Origin: Pseudomonadaceae bacterium
GTDB lineage: Bacteria > Pseudomonadota > Gammaproteobacteria > Pseudomonadales > Pseudomonadaceae
Length of the DNA stretch: 64,000 nucleotides
Assembly: GCA_900766265.1 (NCBI GenBank)
Contig: CAAFUS010000009.1
Span: 62,001-126,000, forward strand
Direction of reading: 5' to 3'
A model generated the notes under the pieces. The model was not told the origin of the DNA and did no database searches. It saw only the letters and a list, made by a program, of their open reading frames with translations. The translations under genes and the position numbers were made by a program. Shown here piece after piece: positions 18,600 through 29,556 of this stretch (positions are counted from its first letter, which is position 1; each line of letters opens with the position of its first letter).

Positions 18600-20315
18600 A
18601 TGAATCCGAACAGCCGCTCCTTCCTCGCCGCGCGCGACTTCCTGCTCGCCCATCGCACTGATCATGCCCGCGCCGTCGAGGGCTTCCGCTGGCCAGAGCT
18701 GTCCCAGTTCAACTGGGCGCTGGACTACTTCGACGAAATGGCGCGCGACAACCCTGCGCCGGCGCTGCGCATCGTCTGCGAGCAAGGTAGCGAAGAGGTC
18801 TACAGCTTCGATCGGCTGTCGCGGCGCTCCAATCAGGTCGCCAATCACCTGCGCAGCCTGGGCGTGAAGCGCGGCGACCGGATCCTGCTGATGCTCGGCA
18901 ACGAAGTGGCACTGTGGGAAACCATGCTCGCCGCGTTCAAGCTCGGCGCCGTGGTCATCCCCGCGACAGGCCTGCTAACCGGCGAGGACCTGCGCGACCG
19001 GCTCGAGCGCGGCCAGGTTCGCCACGTCATGGTGGGCAGCGACCATTGCGCCAAGTTCGAGGCGCTCGAAGGCGACTACACACGGCTGTGTATCGGCCAG
19101 TCGACGGCGGGCTGGGCCGACTATCGCGCCGCGGACCACATGCCCGAGGTGTTCGAGCCGGATGGGCCGACACTCGCCAGCGACCCGCTGCTGCTCTACT
19201 TCACGTCCGGCACCACCTCCAAGCCAAAGCTGGTGTTGCACAGCCACCAGAGCTACCCGGTCGGGCACCTGTCCACCCTGTACTGGATCGGCCTGCAGCC
19301 CGGCGACCTGCACCTGAACATCTCCTCGCCGGGCTGGGCCAAGCATGCCTGGAGCTGCTTCTTCGCGCCGTGGAACGCCGGCGCCTGCGTATTCATCCAT
19401 AACGTCGCGCGCTTCAGCGCGCCGGCCCTACTCGCCGCCCTGGAACGTCATGGCGTGACGAGCCTGTGCGCGCCGCCCACGGTCTGGCGAATGCTGATCC
19501 AGGAAGACCTCGCCGCCTACCGCGGCCGCCTCAAGCTGCGCGAGGTGATCGGCGCCGGTGAGCCGCTCAATCCCGAGATCATCGAGCAGGTCCAGGATCG
19601 CTGGGGCCTCACCCTGCGTGACGGCTACGGCCAGTCGGAAACCACCGCGTTGGTCGGCAACACGCCGGGCCAACCGGTCAAGCCGGGCTCGATGGGACGG
19701 CCCCTGCCCGGCTACGAGGTTGTCCTGCTCGACGCCGATGGCAAGCCGGCCGACGAAGGCGAAGTGGCGTTACGGATCGATCCACGACCGCTCGGGCTGA
19801 TGAGCTGCTACGAGGACAGCCCCGACAAGACCGCCGAGGTGATGCGCGACGGCTACTACCGCACCGGCGACACCGCGGTGCGCGACAGCGACGGCTACAT
19901 CACCTTCGTGGGTCGCGCCGACGACGTGTTCAAGTCCTCCGATTACCGCATCAGCCCCTTCGAGCTGGAAAGCGCACTGATCGAGCACGACGCGGTGATG
20001 GAAGTGGCCATCGTGCCCAGCCCCGACCCCGTCCGGCTGTGCGTGCCCAAGGCCTTTGTGATCCTGGCCCAGGGCCATGCGCCCTGCCCTGAGCTAGCAG
20101 CCGACATCCTCGCCTTCGCCCGCGAACACCTCGCTCCCTACAAGCGGGTGCGGCGCCTGGAATTCGTCCACGAACTGCCCAAGACCCTGTCGGGAAAGAT
20201 TCGCCGGGTGGAGCTGCGTCAGCTCGAAGCACGGCGCCGTCAGGGCGAAACGCGCGAACCGCACGAGTATTTCGAAGAGGACTTCCCCTCGCTCAAGGTC
20301 GGCGTGGCCTGCTGA
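18600..20315 (+). CDS. Acyl-CoA synthetase (AMP-forming), valine/isobutyrate operon
   Basis: 571 residues of the ANL superfamily. AMP-binding P-loop FTSGTTSKPKLVLHSH, adenine motif DGYGQSETTALVG, hinge YRTGDTAVRDSDGYITFVGR with DDVFKSSDYRI, and catalytic Lys533 in TLSGKIRR. It resembles the medium-chain/propionate-butyrate-type ligases often found beside mmsA. The reaction is fatty acid + ATP + CoA to acyl-CoA + AMP + PPi. With isobutyryl-CoA dehydrogenase and the downstream enzymes in the operon, free isobutyrate or a related short branched acid is the likely substrate (inference). ATG 18600 has GGAG upstream; an earlier in-frame ATG at 18531 does not. Confidence 0.9.
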   Translation: MNPNSRSFLAARDFLLAHRTDHARAVEGFRWPELSQFNWALDYFDEMARDNPAPALRIVCEQGSEEVYSFDRLSRRSNQVANHLRSLGVKRGDRILLMLGNEVALWETMLAAFKLGAVVIPATGLLTGEDLRDRLERGQVRHVMVGSDHCAKFEALEGDYTRLCIGQSTAGWADYRAADHMPEVFEPDGPTLASDPLLLYFTSGTTSKPKLVLHSHQSYPVGHLSTLYWIGLQPGDLHLNISSPGWAKHAWSCFFAPWNAGACVFIHNVARFSAPALLAALERHGVTSLCAPPTVWRMLIQEDLAAYRGRLKLREVIGAGEPLNPEIIEQVQDRWGLTLRDGYGQSETTALVGNTPGQPVKPGSMGRPLPGYEVVLLDADGKPADEGEVALRIDPRPLGLMSCYEDSPDKTAEVMRDGYYRTGDTAVRDSDGYITFVGRADDVFKSSDYRISPFELESALIEHDAVMEVAIVPSPDPVRLCVPKAFVILAQGHAPCPELAADILAFAREHLAPYKRVRRLEFVHELPKTLSGKIRRVELRQLEARRRQGETREPHEYFEEDFPSLKVGVAC

Positions 20316-20356
20316 GCCGCCGTTGTCGAGCCCCTACATCCCCGAGGACTTCACCC

Positions 20357-21868
<1,512 letters not shown>

Positions 21869-21881
21869 GCCGGAGGCGACC

Positions 21882-22655
21882 ATGAACGACAGCACCCTGC
21901 AGATCGAGGTGAGCGACGGCGTCGGCCTGCTAACTCTCGACCGGCCAAAGGCGCTCAATGCCCTGAACAGCCAGCTGATCGGCGAACTGAACCAGGCGCT
22001 CGACCGCCTGGAAGCGGACCCTGTGGTCGGCTGCATCGTCATCACCGGCTCGGCGCGGGCCTTCGCGGCGGGCGCGGATATCAAGGAAATGGTCGATCTG
22101 AGCTACCCGCAGAGCTACCTGGACGACTTCTTCGCCGCCGCCGACCGCATCGCCCAGCGGCGCAAGCCCCTGATCGCAGCGGTTGCCGGATACGCCCTGG
22201 GCGGCGGCTGCGAATTGGCCCTGATGTGCGACTTCATCTACGCCGCCGACACAGCCCGCTTCGGCCTGCCGGAAGTCACCCTCGGGGTGATGCCGGGCAT
22301 CGGCGGCACCCAGCGCCTGACCTGGGCGCTGGGCAAGTCCAAGGCCATGGAGATGTGCCTGACCGGCCGCCAGATGGACGCCCACGAAGCCGAGCGCGCA
22401 GGCCTCGTGGCGCGGGTCGTCCCGGCCGATGCGCTGCTGGAGGAAACCCTGCAGGTCGCGCGGGCAATCGCCGGGCGGTCCCGCCAGTCGGTCCTGATGA
22501 TCAAGGAGAGCGTGAATCGGGCCCTGGAATTGGGCCTCGCCGAGGGCGTCCGTTTCGAGCGGCGGCTGTTCCACTCGCTGTTCGCCACGGCCGACCAGAA
22601 GGAAGGCATGCAGGCCTTCATCGACAAGCGCACCGCACAGTTCGGCCACCGCTGA
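21882..22655 (+). CDS. Enoyl-CoA hydratase
   Basis: 257 residues of the crotonase family. Oxyanion motifs AFAAGADIKEM and ALGGGCELALMCD; catalytic acid/base pair Glu111 and Glu131 (LPEVTLGVMPGIGGTQRL). It hydrates 2-enoyl-CoA to 3-hydroxyacyl-CoA; here methacrylyl-CoA to 3-hydroxyisobutyryl-CoA fits the pathway. GGAGG ribosome site, 13 nt after mmsA. It has both glutamates, unlike the hydrolase encoded two genes later. Confidence 0.93.
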   Translation: MNDSTLQIEVSDGVGLLTLDRPKALNALNSQLIGELNQALDRLEADPVVGCIVITGSARAFAAGADIKEMVDLSYPQSYLDDFFAAADRIAQRRKPLIAAVAGYALGGGCELALMCDFIYAADTARFGLPEVTLGVMPGIGGTQRLTWALGKSKAMEMCLTGRQMDAHEAERAGLVARVVPADALLEETLQVARAIAGRSRQSVLMIKESVNRALELGLAEGVRFERRLFHSLFATADQKEGMQAFIDKRTAQFGHR

Positions 22656-22714
22656 ATTCCATTACCGCACCGTTGGCGGCTCAGCCGCGCGGTGTTCGAG
22701 ACGGAGACACCATC

Positions 22715-23608
22715 ATGCACATCGGTTTTCTGGGACTGGGCAACATGGGCGGTCCGATGGCCCTGAACCTGCTCAAGGCGGGCCACCGGCTCACGGTATT
22801 CGATCTGTCGGCCGAGGCGATGGGCCGCGCCGTCCAGGCAGGCGCCACGGCTGCCGACTCGCCGATCGCGGTGGCGCGCGCGCCGGTCGAGCTGATCATC
22901 ACCATGCTGCCTGCCGCCCTCCACGTGCGGCAGGTCTACCTGGGCAGCCAGGGGCTGCTCAACCACGTCCGGCCGGGCGTGATGCTCATCGACTCCTCGA
23001 CCATCGACCCGATGAGCACCCGCGAAGTGGCCAAGGCCGCCCAGGAGCGTGGCAACCCGATGCTCGACGCGCCGGTGTCCGGGGGCACCGGTGGCGCGGC
23101 AGCCGGCACCTTGACCTTCATGGTGGGCGGCTCGGCGGCCGACTTCGACCGTGCCCAGCCTATCCTTGCGGCGATGGGCAAGAACATCGTGCACTGCGGC
23201 GACTCCGGCAACGGGCAGGTCGCCAAGGTGGCCAACAACATGCTGCTGGGCATCTCGATGATCGGCGTCGCCGAGGCAATGTCCCTGGGCGTCTCCCTGG
23301 GCATGGATCCCGCCGTGCTGGCCGGCGTGATCAACACTTCCAGCGGGCGCTGCTGGAGTTCGGACACCTACAACCCCTACCCCGGCGTGCTGGAAAACGC
23401 ACCGGCCTCGCGCGGGTACAGCGGCGGCTTTGGCACCGACCTGATGCTCAAGGACCTGGGACTGGCGACCGAGGCGGCCAAGCAGATCCGCCAGCCGGTT
23501 ATTCTCGGGGCCCTCGCCCAGCAGCTCTACCAGCGCTTCAGCACCGATGGCAACGGCGGGCTGGACTTCTCCGCCATCATCCAGACCTACCTCAGGCAGC
23601 AGCCATGA
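22715..23608 (+). CDS. mmsB: 3-hydroxyisobutyrate dehydrogenase
   Basis: 297 residues. Rossmann motif GFLGLGNMGGPMALNL, substrate motif DAPVSGGTGGAAAGTL, catalytic Lys171 in AKVANNMLLG, and the C-terminal FGTDLMLKDLGLA helix. It oxidises 3-hydroxyisobutyrate to methylmalonate semialdehyde with NAD+. The length equals that of known MmsB. GGAG upstream of ATG 22715; the frame open before it is not coding. Its stop overlaps the next start by 4 nt. Confidence 0.95.
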   Translation: MHIGFLGLGNMGGPMALNLLKAGHRLTVFDLSAEAMGRAVQAGATAADSPIAVARAPVELIITMLPAALHVRQVYLGSQGLLNHVRPGVMLIDSSTIDPMSTREVAKAAQERGNPMLDAPVSGGTGGAAAGTLTFMVGGSAADFDRAQPILAAMGKNIVHCGDSGNGQVAKVANNMLLGISMIGVAEAMSLGVSLGMDPAVLAGVINTSSGRCWSSDTYNPYPGVLENAPASRGYSGGFGTDLMLKDLGLATEAAKQIRQPVILGALAQQLYQRFSTDGNGGLDFSAIIQTYLRQQP

Positions 23609-24648
23609 ACGCCACCGAAGCGCCGATACGCAGCGAGGTGCGCGACGGCGTCGCACACCTGATCCTCGACCGGCCGGCGGGTCTCAACGCGCTGACACTG
23701 GAGATGGTGTGTCAGTTGTTCGCCCATCTGCAGGCGTGGGAGATGGACCCAGCGGTGCGAGTGATTGCGCTGCGGGGCGCCGGGGACAAGGCCTTCTGTG
23801 CCGGCGGCGACGTGCGCGCGCTCTATGAGAGCCACCGCAGTGGCAGCGACATGCACGAGCGCTTCTTTCGCGATGAATATGCGCTGGACCTGTACATCCA
23901 TCGTTATCCCAAGCCCATCGTCGTGCTGATGGACGGCTTCACCCTCGGCGGCGGCATGGGCCTGGCCCAAGGCGCCAGGCTGCGTCTGGTCACCGAGCGC
24001 AGCCAGCTGGGAATGCCGGAGACGGCGATTGGCTTTTTCCCTGACGTTGGCGCGAGTTATTTCCTGCCGCGCTTGCCCGGTGCGCTTGGGATGTATCTGG
24101 CACTCACCGGGACGCGGATCGGACCTGCCGATGCGCTGTACTGCGGCCTCGCCGACGGCTATCTCGAAAGCGCCGCGGTCGGCGGGCTCGACGCTACGCT
24201 GGCCCACCTGCACGAGACCGACGGGATGGCCCAGCTGTTCGAGCAGCACCTGCGGCGCGAACTGCCCGATCCGCCATTGGCGACCCTGCAGCCTGCCATC
24301 GACGAGCATTTTTCCGCAGCGGACGTTGCCTCGATCCTGCAATCGTTGGAGAACGAGCAGCACCCGCAGTACCGCCAATGGGCACAGGAAACCCTCGAAC
24401 TGCTGCACAGCCGCTCGCCCCTGGCCTTGGTGGTGACTCACGAACTGCAACGGCGTGGCGCCGAACGGGACCTGGCAGGCTGTTTCGAGATGGAGCAGCA
24501 CGTCGGCGCGCTCTGGTTCGAGCATGGCGACATCGCCGAGGGCGTACGCGCAATGCTGGTCGACAAGGACAAGCAGCCACGCTGGCGTTACCAGCGTCTG
24601 GAGCAGGTCACCGCCGAGCAGGTTGAGCATTTTTTCGATGGCCTCTGA
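23605..24648 (+). CDS. 3-hydroxyisobutyryl-CoA hydrolase
   Basis: 347 residues, longer than ordinary hydratases as expected for HIBCH. It shows the hydrolase-type motifs FCAGGDVRALYE, GFTLGGGMGLAQGARLRLV and the block MPETAIGFFPDVGASYFLPRLPG. It releases 3-hydroxyisobutyrate from its CoA ester, which feeds mmsB. Starts inside the mmsB stop (ATGA). About 96 nt separate it from the dehydrogenase gene. Confidence 0.93.
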   Translation: MNATEAPIRSEVRDGVAHLILDRPAGLNALTLEMVCQLFAHLQAWEMDPAVRVIALRGAGDKAFCAGGDVRALYESHRSGSDMHERFFRDEYALDLYIHRYPKPIVVLMDGFTLGGGMGLAQGARLRLVTERSQLGMPETAIGFFPDVGASYFLPRLPGALGMYLALTGTRIGPADALYCGLADGYLESAAVGGLDATLAHLHETDGMAQLFEQHLRRELPDPPLATLQPAIDEHFSAADVASILQSLENEQHPQYRQWAQETLELLHSRSPLALVVTHELQRRGAERDLAGCFEMEQHVGALWFEHGDIAEGVRAMLVDKDKQPRWRYQRLEQVTAEQVEHFFDGL

Positions 24649-24744
24649 CGCTTGCCAACCTCCTTCTGTCTTAAGGTGGGTCCTGGCCGCCGCCCAGATG
24701 CGTTCCACAAGAAGACGCGCCCGACAAGAACAAGGAACAACCCC

Positions 24745-25896
24745 ATGCATGATCTGGAACTGACCGAAGAGCAAATCATGATCCGCGACATGGCGCGTGA
24801 CTTCGCCTGCCGCGAGATCGCGCCCAACGCCCGGGCGTGGGAAAAGGCCGGCTGGATCGACGACCGGCTGATAGCGCAGATGGGCGAGCTCGGCCTGCTG
24901 GGCATGGTCGTGCCCGAACACCTGGGCGGCAGCTACACCGACTACGTCGCCTATGCCCTGGCGGTGGAGGAAATCTCGGCGGCCGACGGGGCCACCGGAA
25001 CCATGATGAGCGTGCACAACTCGGTGGGATGCGGCCCGCTGCTGCAGTACGGCACAGACGAGCAGCAGCGGGCCTGGCTGCCGGACCTCGCCAGCGGGCG
25101 AGCCATCGGCTGCTTCTGCCTGACCGAGCCGCAGGCCGGGTCGGAAGCCCACAACCTGCGCACCCGCGCCGAGCTGCGCGACGGGCAGTGGGTGCTCAAC
25201 GGTGCCAAGCAGTTCGTCACCAACGGCAGGCGTGCCAGGCTCGCGATCGTCTTCGCCGTGACCGATCCGGAGCTGGGCAAGAAAGGGCTTTCCGCCTTCC
25301 TGGTGCCGACCGACACGGCGGGCTTCAACGTTGAGCGCAGCGAACACAAGATGGGCATCCGCGCCTCGGACACCTGTGCCATCACCTTGAGCGATTGCCG
25401 CGTTCCGGAGCCGAACCTGCTCGGCGCCCGTGGCAAGGGACTGGCCATTGCCCTGTCGAATCTGGAGAACGGGCGCATCGGCATCGCCGCCCAGGCCCTG
25501 GGCATCGCCCGCGCGGCTTTCGAGGCGGCTCTCGGCTACGCGCGAGAGCGGGTGCAGTTCGGCACCCCGATCATCGGCCACCAGAGCATCGCCAACATGC
25601 TGGCCGACATGCATACCCGGATCAACGCGACGCGCTTGATGGTGCTGCACGCCGCGCGCCTCAAGAGCGCCGGCCTGCCCTGCCTCTCCGAGGCGTCCCA
25701 GGCCAAGCTGTTCGCCTCGGAGATGGCGGAAAAGGTCTGCTCCCAGGCCATCCAGATCCATGGTGGCTATGGTTTCCTGGAAGATTATCCGGTGGAACGC
25801 TACTACCGCGACGCGCGCATCACCCAGATCTACGAGGGCTCCAGCGAAGTGCAGCGGCTGCTCATCGCCCGGCAGCTCGCCGACTACGTCCTGTAG
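24745..25896 (+). CDS. Acyl-CoA dehydrogenase, probably isobutyryl-CoA dehydrogenase
   Basis: 383 residues with all FAD-dependent ACAD landmarks: CFCLTEPQAGSEAHNL, FVTNGRRA, KMGIRASDTCAI, RVQFGTPIIGHQSI, QIHGGYGFLEDYPVERYYRD, and catalytic Glu364 in IYEGSSEV. It desaturates isobutyryl-CoA to methacrylyl-CoA, the entry to the following hydratase step, with electrons passing to ETF. The start MHDLELTEEQ has AAGGAA 9 nt before it. Specificity is inferred from the operon. Confidence 0.9.
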   Translation: MHDLELTEEQIMIRDMARDFACREIAPNARAWEKAGWIDDRLIAQMGELGLLGMVVPEHLGGSYTDYVAYALAVEEISAADGATGTMMSVHNSVGCGPLLQYGTDEQQRAWLPDLASGRAIGCFCLTEPQAGSEAHNLRTRAELRDGQWVLNGAKQFVTNGRRARLAIVFAVTDPELGKKGLSAFLVPTDTAGFNVERSEHKMGIRASDTCAITLSDCRVPEPNLLGARGKGLAIALSNLENGRIGIAAQALGIARAAFEAALGYARERVQFGTPIIGHQSIANMLADMHTRINATRLMVLHAARLKSAGLPCLSEASQAKLFASEMAEKVCSQAIQIHGGYGFLEDYPVERYYRDARITQIYEGSSEVQRLLIARQLADYVL

Positions 25897-25929
25897 CGAG
25901 CGCTGAGGGTACGGTTATTGCTTCGATGG

Positions 25930-25949
25930 TTAGCAAATTTGCTAGCAAT
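25930..25949. promoter_or_regulatory. Probable GntR operator upstream of the Ntn-hydrolase gene
   Basis: Two overlapping palindromes: TAGCAAATTTGCTA (25931-25944, perfect) and TTGCTAGCAA (25939-25948, perfect). They end 23 nt before the hydrolase ATG. The second decamer is identical to one at 34182-34191 and differs slightly from those at 27603 and 34161. The TTG-N4-CAA layout is like operators of FCD-type GntR proteins. Confidence 0.7.
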
Positions 25950-25971
25950 CAATGCCTCCGGAGCCTCAGCC

Positions 25972-27543
25972 ATGAAAGCCCATTCCCGCCGCGGCGTGAT
26001 CTGCACGCCGCACCCCGACGCCAGCGCAGCCGGCATGCGGATCCTCGACGCCGGCGGTACCGCCATCGACGCGATGCTCGCCGCCAGCGCCATGCTCGCG
26101 GCCGTGTTTCCACACATGACCGGCATTGGCGGCGATGCCCTCTGGATGATCCACGACGGCAAGGTGCGCACCATCATGGGGATCGGCCAGGCCGGCCAGC
26201 GCTTACCCGAGGGCGGTCGCATCGGATTGCGTGGCCCGACCGCGGTTGCCACCACGGCCGGCGCGCTAGCGAGCTGGCACACCGCTCAGACGATCAGTCG
26301 CACGCAATGGGACTCGCGCCTGGGCTGGCAGGATCTGCTCGGCGACGCGGCAGTCACGGCCCGCGCGGGCGTCGCGGTATCCGATTCCCAGCTGTTCTGG
26401 CAGGGCCGGCGCAAGGCCCTGATCGAAACGCTGCCCGACCTTCATGCCCTGTGCAAACGCGATGGGCAATGGCTGCGGCCGGGCGATCTGCTGCAGCAGC
26501 CGCGTCTGGCCAATACCCTAGAGCACCTGGCCCGGCGTGGTATCGAGGACTTCTACCACGGCGAGCTGGCGCAGGCCTTCGCTGCTGAATTCAGGCGGCT
26601 CGGCTGCGGCCTTGACGCGGCGGATCTCGCCGCCACCCGGGCGCCGGAGGTCGAGCCGATCTCGGTGCGCTACCGCGAAGGCACCCTGTTCAACGTCGCG
26701 CCACCTTGCCAAGGCCTCTATACGCTGCAGGCAATGGCCACGCTGCAGCACAAGCCGGTCGGCTCTGCCGGCAATGGCAGCGCCCTCTACTACCACTTCC
26801 TGGTGGAGGCGATAAAACAAGGGCTGCTGCGGCGTAACGCCGAGCTTCACGACCCGGCCGCCAGCGATTGGAATTTCGCCCCGAGCCTGGGGCACGAGCC
26901 GGCGCAACGCAACGCCCGGCTGATCGATGAAAGGCACGCGGCGCCCTGGTCCGAGCCCGGCAAGCCGGCCGACACCATCTGGATGGCCGCCACCGATGCG
27001 CAAGGCCGCACCGCCTGTTTGATCCAGAGCCTGTTCCACGACTTCGGCTCCGGCTGCATCCTCGGCGACACCGGCGTGCTCTGGCAGAACCGCGCGGCGG
27101 GCTTCAACCCCGACCCCGCGCACCCCAATGCCTGGGCACCGGGCAAGCGCCCGGCGCATACGCTCAACCCCTCCTGCTACCTGGGCGACGACGGCAGCCG
27201 GCTGTTCTTCGGCACCCAGGGTGGCGACGGCCAGCCGCAGACACAGATGGTCCTGGCGACCCAGCTGATCGACTTTGGCCGGCCTATCGACGAGGCCCTG
27301 CGAACGCCACGCTTTCTGCTGGGGCGGAGCTTTTTCGACAGTACCGACAACCTCAAGCTGGAAGCCGACATGGGCGAGGACGCGATTGGCGGCCTGGCGG
27401 CGCTCGGCCATGAGGTCGAGGTGATCGAGCCGCTCAGCCCGTTCACCGGCCATGCCGGGGCGATCAGCATCGATCGGGACGGATTGCGCTGCGCCATGCA
27501 CGACCCGCGAGGCCAGGGCGTCGCCCTGGGGCAGTCCGATTGA
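25972..27543 (+). CDS. Gamma-glutamyltransferase-family Ntn hydrolase, oxamate-amidohydrolase-like
   Basis: 523 residues. The probable autocleavage/nucleophile Thr335 lies in PADTIWMAATDAQG; classical GGTs have TTH there, so TIW marks a side branch. IQSLFHDFGSGCILGDTGVLWQNR, KRPAHTLNPSCYL and GTQGGDGQPQTQMVL match the YwrD/HpxW group, of which HpxW hydrolyses oxamate to oxalate and ammonia. No signal peptide, so cytoplasmic, unlike periplasmic GGT. ATG 25972 has GGAG 9 nt upstream. It is followed by the GntR gene and shares its operator type, so it probably cleaves an amide made from the imported compound. Confidence 0.85.
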   Translation: MKAHSRRGVICTPHPDASAAGMRILDAGGTAIDAMLAASAMLAAVFPHMTGIGGDALWMIHDGKVRTIMGIGQAGQRLPEGGRIGLRGPTAVATTAGALASWHTAQTISRTQWDSRLGWQDLLGDAAVTARAGVAVSDSQLFWQGRRKALIETLPDLHALCKRDGQWLRPGDLLQQPRLANTLEHLARRGIEDFYHGELAQAFAAEFRRLGCGLDAADLAATRAPEVEPISVRYREGTLFNVAPPCQGLYTLQAMATLQHKPVGSAGNGSALYYHFLVEAIKQGLLRRNAELHDPAASDWNFAPSLGHEPAQRNARLIDERHAAPWSEPGKPADTIWMAATDAQGRTACLIQSLFHDFGSGCILGDTGVLWQNRAAGFNPDPAHPNAWAPGKRPAHTLNPSCYLGDDGSRLFFGTQGGDGQPQTQMVLATQLIDFGRPIDEALRTPRFLLGRSFFDSTDNLKLEADMGEDAIGGLAALGHEVEVIEPLSPFTGHAGAISIDRDGLRCAMHDPRGQGVALGQSD

Positions 27544-27580
27544 ATGCCAACGCTGAGCGCGCGTTGCCTGCGCGCGCAGC

Positions 27581-27612
27581 GCTAGCGGATAATCCGCGCC
27601 GATTGCTAGCTA
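27581..27612. promoter_or_regulatory. Probable autoregulatory operator of the GntR gene
   Basis: ATTGCTAGCTA at 27602-27612 has eight of ten bases of TTGCTAGCAA in register. It lies 24 nt before ATG 27636 and just upstream of the AGAGGA ribosome site. A second GCTAGC core is at 27581-27586, 24 bp away centre to centre. Both fall in the 92-nt gap after the hydrolase gene. Confidence 0.55.
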
Positions 27613-27635
27613 CCGAGGCCGCACCAGAGGACCGG

Positions 27636-28331
27636 ATGGGCGCCAAGACGGTCACTGCCAAACAGATCGAAGTCCAGCGCATCGTCGATGCGCTGTCCAA
27701 GGCCATCGCACAGCACCGCCTGCCGCCGGGCATGCGGCTGATCGAGGCGCAGATCGTCGATGCGCTGCAGGCCAACCGCAACCATGTGCAGGTCGCGCTA
27801 CAGCGCCTGGCCATGCAGAAGATCGTCACCATCGAACCCAACCGGGGCGCCATGGTGGCCCAGCCCAGCGCCCGGGAGGCGCGGGAGATCTTCACCGCAC
27901 GGCGCGCCATCGAGCGCGCCATCGTCGAATCCATCACGCCGCAGACGATACACAAGCATCGGCAGCGCATCGCACAGCATATGGAGAGCGAGCGCAAAGC
28001 CACTGGCTCCACCGATCGCCGCGCTATCGTCCGCGAGCTGAGCGACTTTCACCTGATGCTCGGTGAGATCTGTGGCAACTCGGTGCTCGCCGACCTGCTG
28101 TCCAACCTGATGGTCCGCAGCTCGCTGATCGTTGCCCTCTACCAGCGCAACGACTATCCGCCCTGCGCCTCGGACGAGCATCAGGACATCGTCACGGCCC
28201 TTGAAGACGGCGACCGCGACCGCGCGGTCGCGGTAATGATCGAGCACCTGGACGAGCTCGAAGGCCAGTTGGCCCTGGAGGAGCCCGTGCCCCCCGAGGT
28301 CAACCTCAGGCAGGCGCTCGCCGGCCTCTGA
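27636..28331 (+). CDS. GntR-family (FCD type) transcriptional regulator
   Basis: 231 residues. Winged HTH at about 10-75 (VDALSKAIAQHRLPPGMRLI, ANRNHVQVALQRLAMQKIV, NRGAMVAQPS) and an all-helical FCD effector domain with ARRAIERAIVES, DFHLMLGEICGNSVLADLLSNLM and DEHQDIVTALEDGDRDRA, which hold the usual metal/ligand His and Asp residues. ATG 27636 has AGAGGA upstream; a TTG at 27540 would add 32 residues across the operator and is rejected. FCD regulators usually repress catabolic genes until a carboxylate ligand binds. The shared TTGCTAGCAA sites make this the likely regulator of 25972-34733. Confidence 0.92.
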   Translation: MGAKTVTAKQIEVQRIVDALSKAIAQHRLPPGMRLIEAQIVDALQANRNHVQVALQRLAMQKIVTIEPNRGAMVAQPSAREAREIFTARRAIERAIVESITPQTIHKHRQRIAQHMESERKATGSTDRRAIVRELSDFHLMLGEICGNSVLADLLSNLMVRSSLIVALYQRNDYPPCASDEHQDIVTALEDGDRDRAVAVMIEHLDELEGQLALEEPVPPEVNLRQALAGL

Positions 28332-28332
28332 T

Positions 28333-29556
28333 TCAGAGACGCGCAAGCAGGCGCGGCAGCGCGCGCTCGAAAGTCTGCCGCCCGCCCTTGAAGCCCATCA
28401 GCGGTGGGCTGATCCGCGCCACCACCGCAGCCGGCGACGGCGCGTCGAAGACCACGAAATCCGCCCTGCATCCCGGCGTCAGGCCATAGTCGGGCAGGCG
28501 CAGCAGGCGTGCCGACTCGGCAGAGACCCAACCCAGGCACAACAACAGCTCGGCTTCGGTGCCCATCTGGCTCACATTGGCGAACAGGTTCGCCTGTCGA
28601 ATCAGGGAGGCGTCGCCGTAGGGCGTGAAGGGATTGCCGATATTGTTGGTCGACACCGAACAGGTCACGCCGCAACGATGCAGCTGTGCCAGGGGTGCAA
28701 GCCCGCGTGGCCTGTTGTGGAACCGCTCGCGGCCGGTCAGGAACAGATCGGTGCTGGGCAGGCAGGTCACCTGCACACCCGCCTGCGCCAGGGCGCGGCC
28801 GATTGCCTCCACCTGCGGCAGTTCGATGGCAGAGAGCTTGGTGACATGGCCGATGGTCACCCGCCCGCCCCAGCCGTGCGCCTCGGTGCAGCGGATCACC
28901 TCGTGCACGGTCATTCCGGCCGGGTCGAGGTCAAAATCCAGGTGGAAATCCAGGTCTCGGTCGTATTCCACGGCCAGCTCGAAAAGGCGGCGGATCTGCG
29001 CCGCCGGGTCGGCGTCCATGTAGGGGCAGCCGCCAAGCACTTCGGCGCCCTGCTCCAGCGCCTGGCACAGCAGTGCCTCGGTCCCGGGGTTGTCGAGCAA
29101 CCCTTCCTGCGGGAATACGCACAGCTCCAGGGTCAGCGCCCAGGCGTAATCGGCCTGCAGCCGTCGCACCGCCGCAAAGCCGGTGAGGCCGATCTGCGGG
29201 TCCAGCTCGACATGGGTACGCAGGTGCGTGGTGCCCTGGACGATGGCCATCTCCAGCACCTCGGCGCCGCGCTGGTAAACGTCGTCTTCGGTGAAGCCGG
29301 CCTTGGCCGCGCGGGTCTGCTCGATCGCCTCGGCCAGGGTGCCGGCCTCGAGGCGGCAGCGCCCCATGATGCAGGCCTTGTCCAGATGGATATGGGTTTC
29401 GATCAGCCCCGGCAGCATCAGCCGCCCTGCCAGGTCAAGGGTCCGGTGGCGGATCTCCCTGGCGGGCTCGCTGACGAAGCGCCCCGCTTCCACCCAGAGT
29501 TCGGAAAGCTCGCCGCCCTGCCCCAACCTGGCGTTGAGGATGTGCAGGTCACTCAT
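28333..29556 (-). CDS. Amidohydrolase, cytosine-deaminase-like
   Basis: 407 residues of the amidohydrolase superfamily. Metal-binding HxH is in GLIETHIHLDKA; the chain then has HLRTHVELDP, FHLDFDLDP, TIGHVTKLS, and STNNIGNPFTPYGDASLIRQANL, which aligns with the CodA DD(I)xxPxxPxG block. LTPGCRADFVVFDA closes the barrel. Members deaminate or hydrolyse cyclic amides, amidines and triazines; the exact substrate cannot be read off. It is the last gene of the minus-strand importer operon and overlaps the ABC fusion by 4 nt (ATGA), so its substrate is likely what that importer brings in. Confidence 0.88.
   Translation of the reverse strand: MSDLHILNARLGQGGELSELWVEAGRFVSEPAREIRHRTLDLAGRLMLPGLIETHIHLDKACIMGRCRLEAGTLAEAIEQTRAAKAGFTEDDVYQRGAEVLEMAIVQGTTHLRTHVELDPQIGLTGFAAVRRLQADYAWALTLELCVFPQEGLLDNPGTEALLCQALEQGAEVLGGCPYMDADPAAQIRRLFELAVEYDRDLDFHLDFDLDPAGMTVHEVIRCTEAHGWGGRVTIGHVTKLSAIELPQVEAIGRALAQAGVQVTCLPSTDLFLTGRERFHNRPRGLAPLAQLHRCGVTCSVSTNNIGNPFTPYGDASLIRQANLFANVSQMGTEAELLLCLGWVSAESARLLRLPDYGLTPGCRADFVVFDAPSPAAVVARISPPLMGFKGGRQTFERALPRLLARL

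Noticed and set aside
23587..25761. 724-codon minus-strand frame opposite the valine operon
   Set aside because: Covers the hydrolase and dehydrogenase genes, which have clear catalytic motifs; no homology evident in the antisense product.
27540..27635. TTG start extending the GntR regulator by 32 residues
   Set aside because: The extension crosses the operator-like sites and has no ribosome site, whereas ATG 27636 has AGAGGA at good distance.
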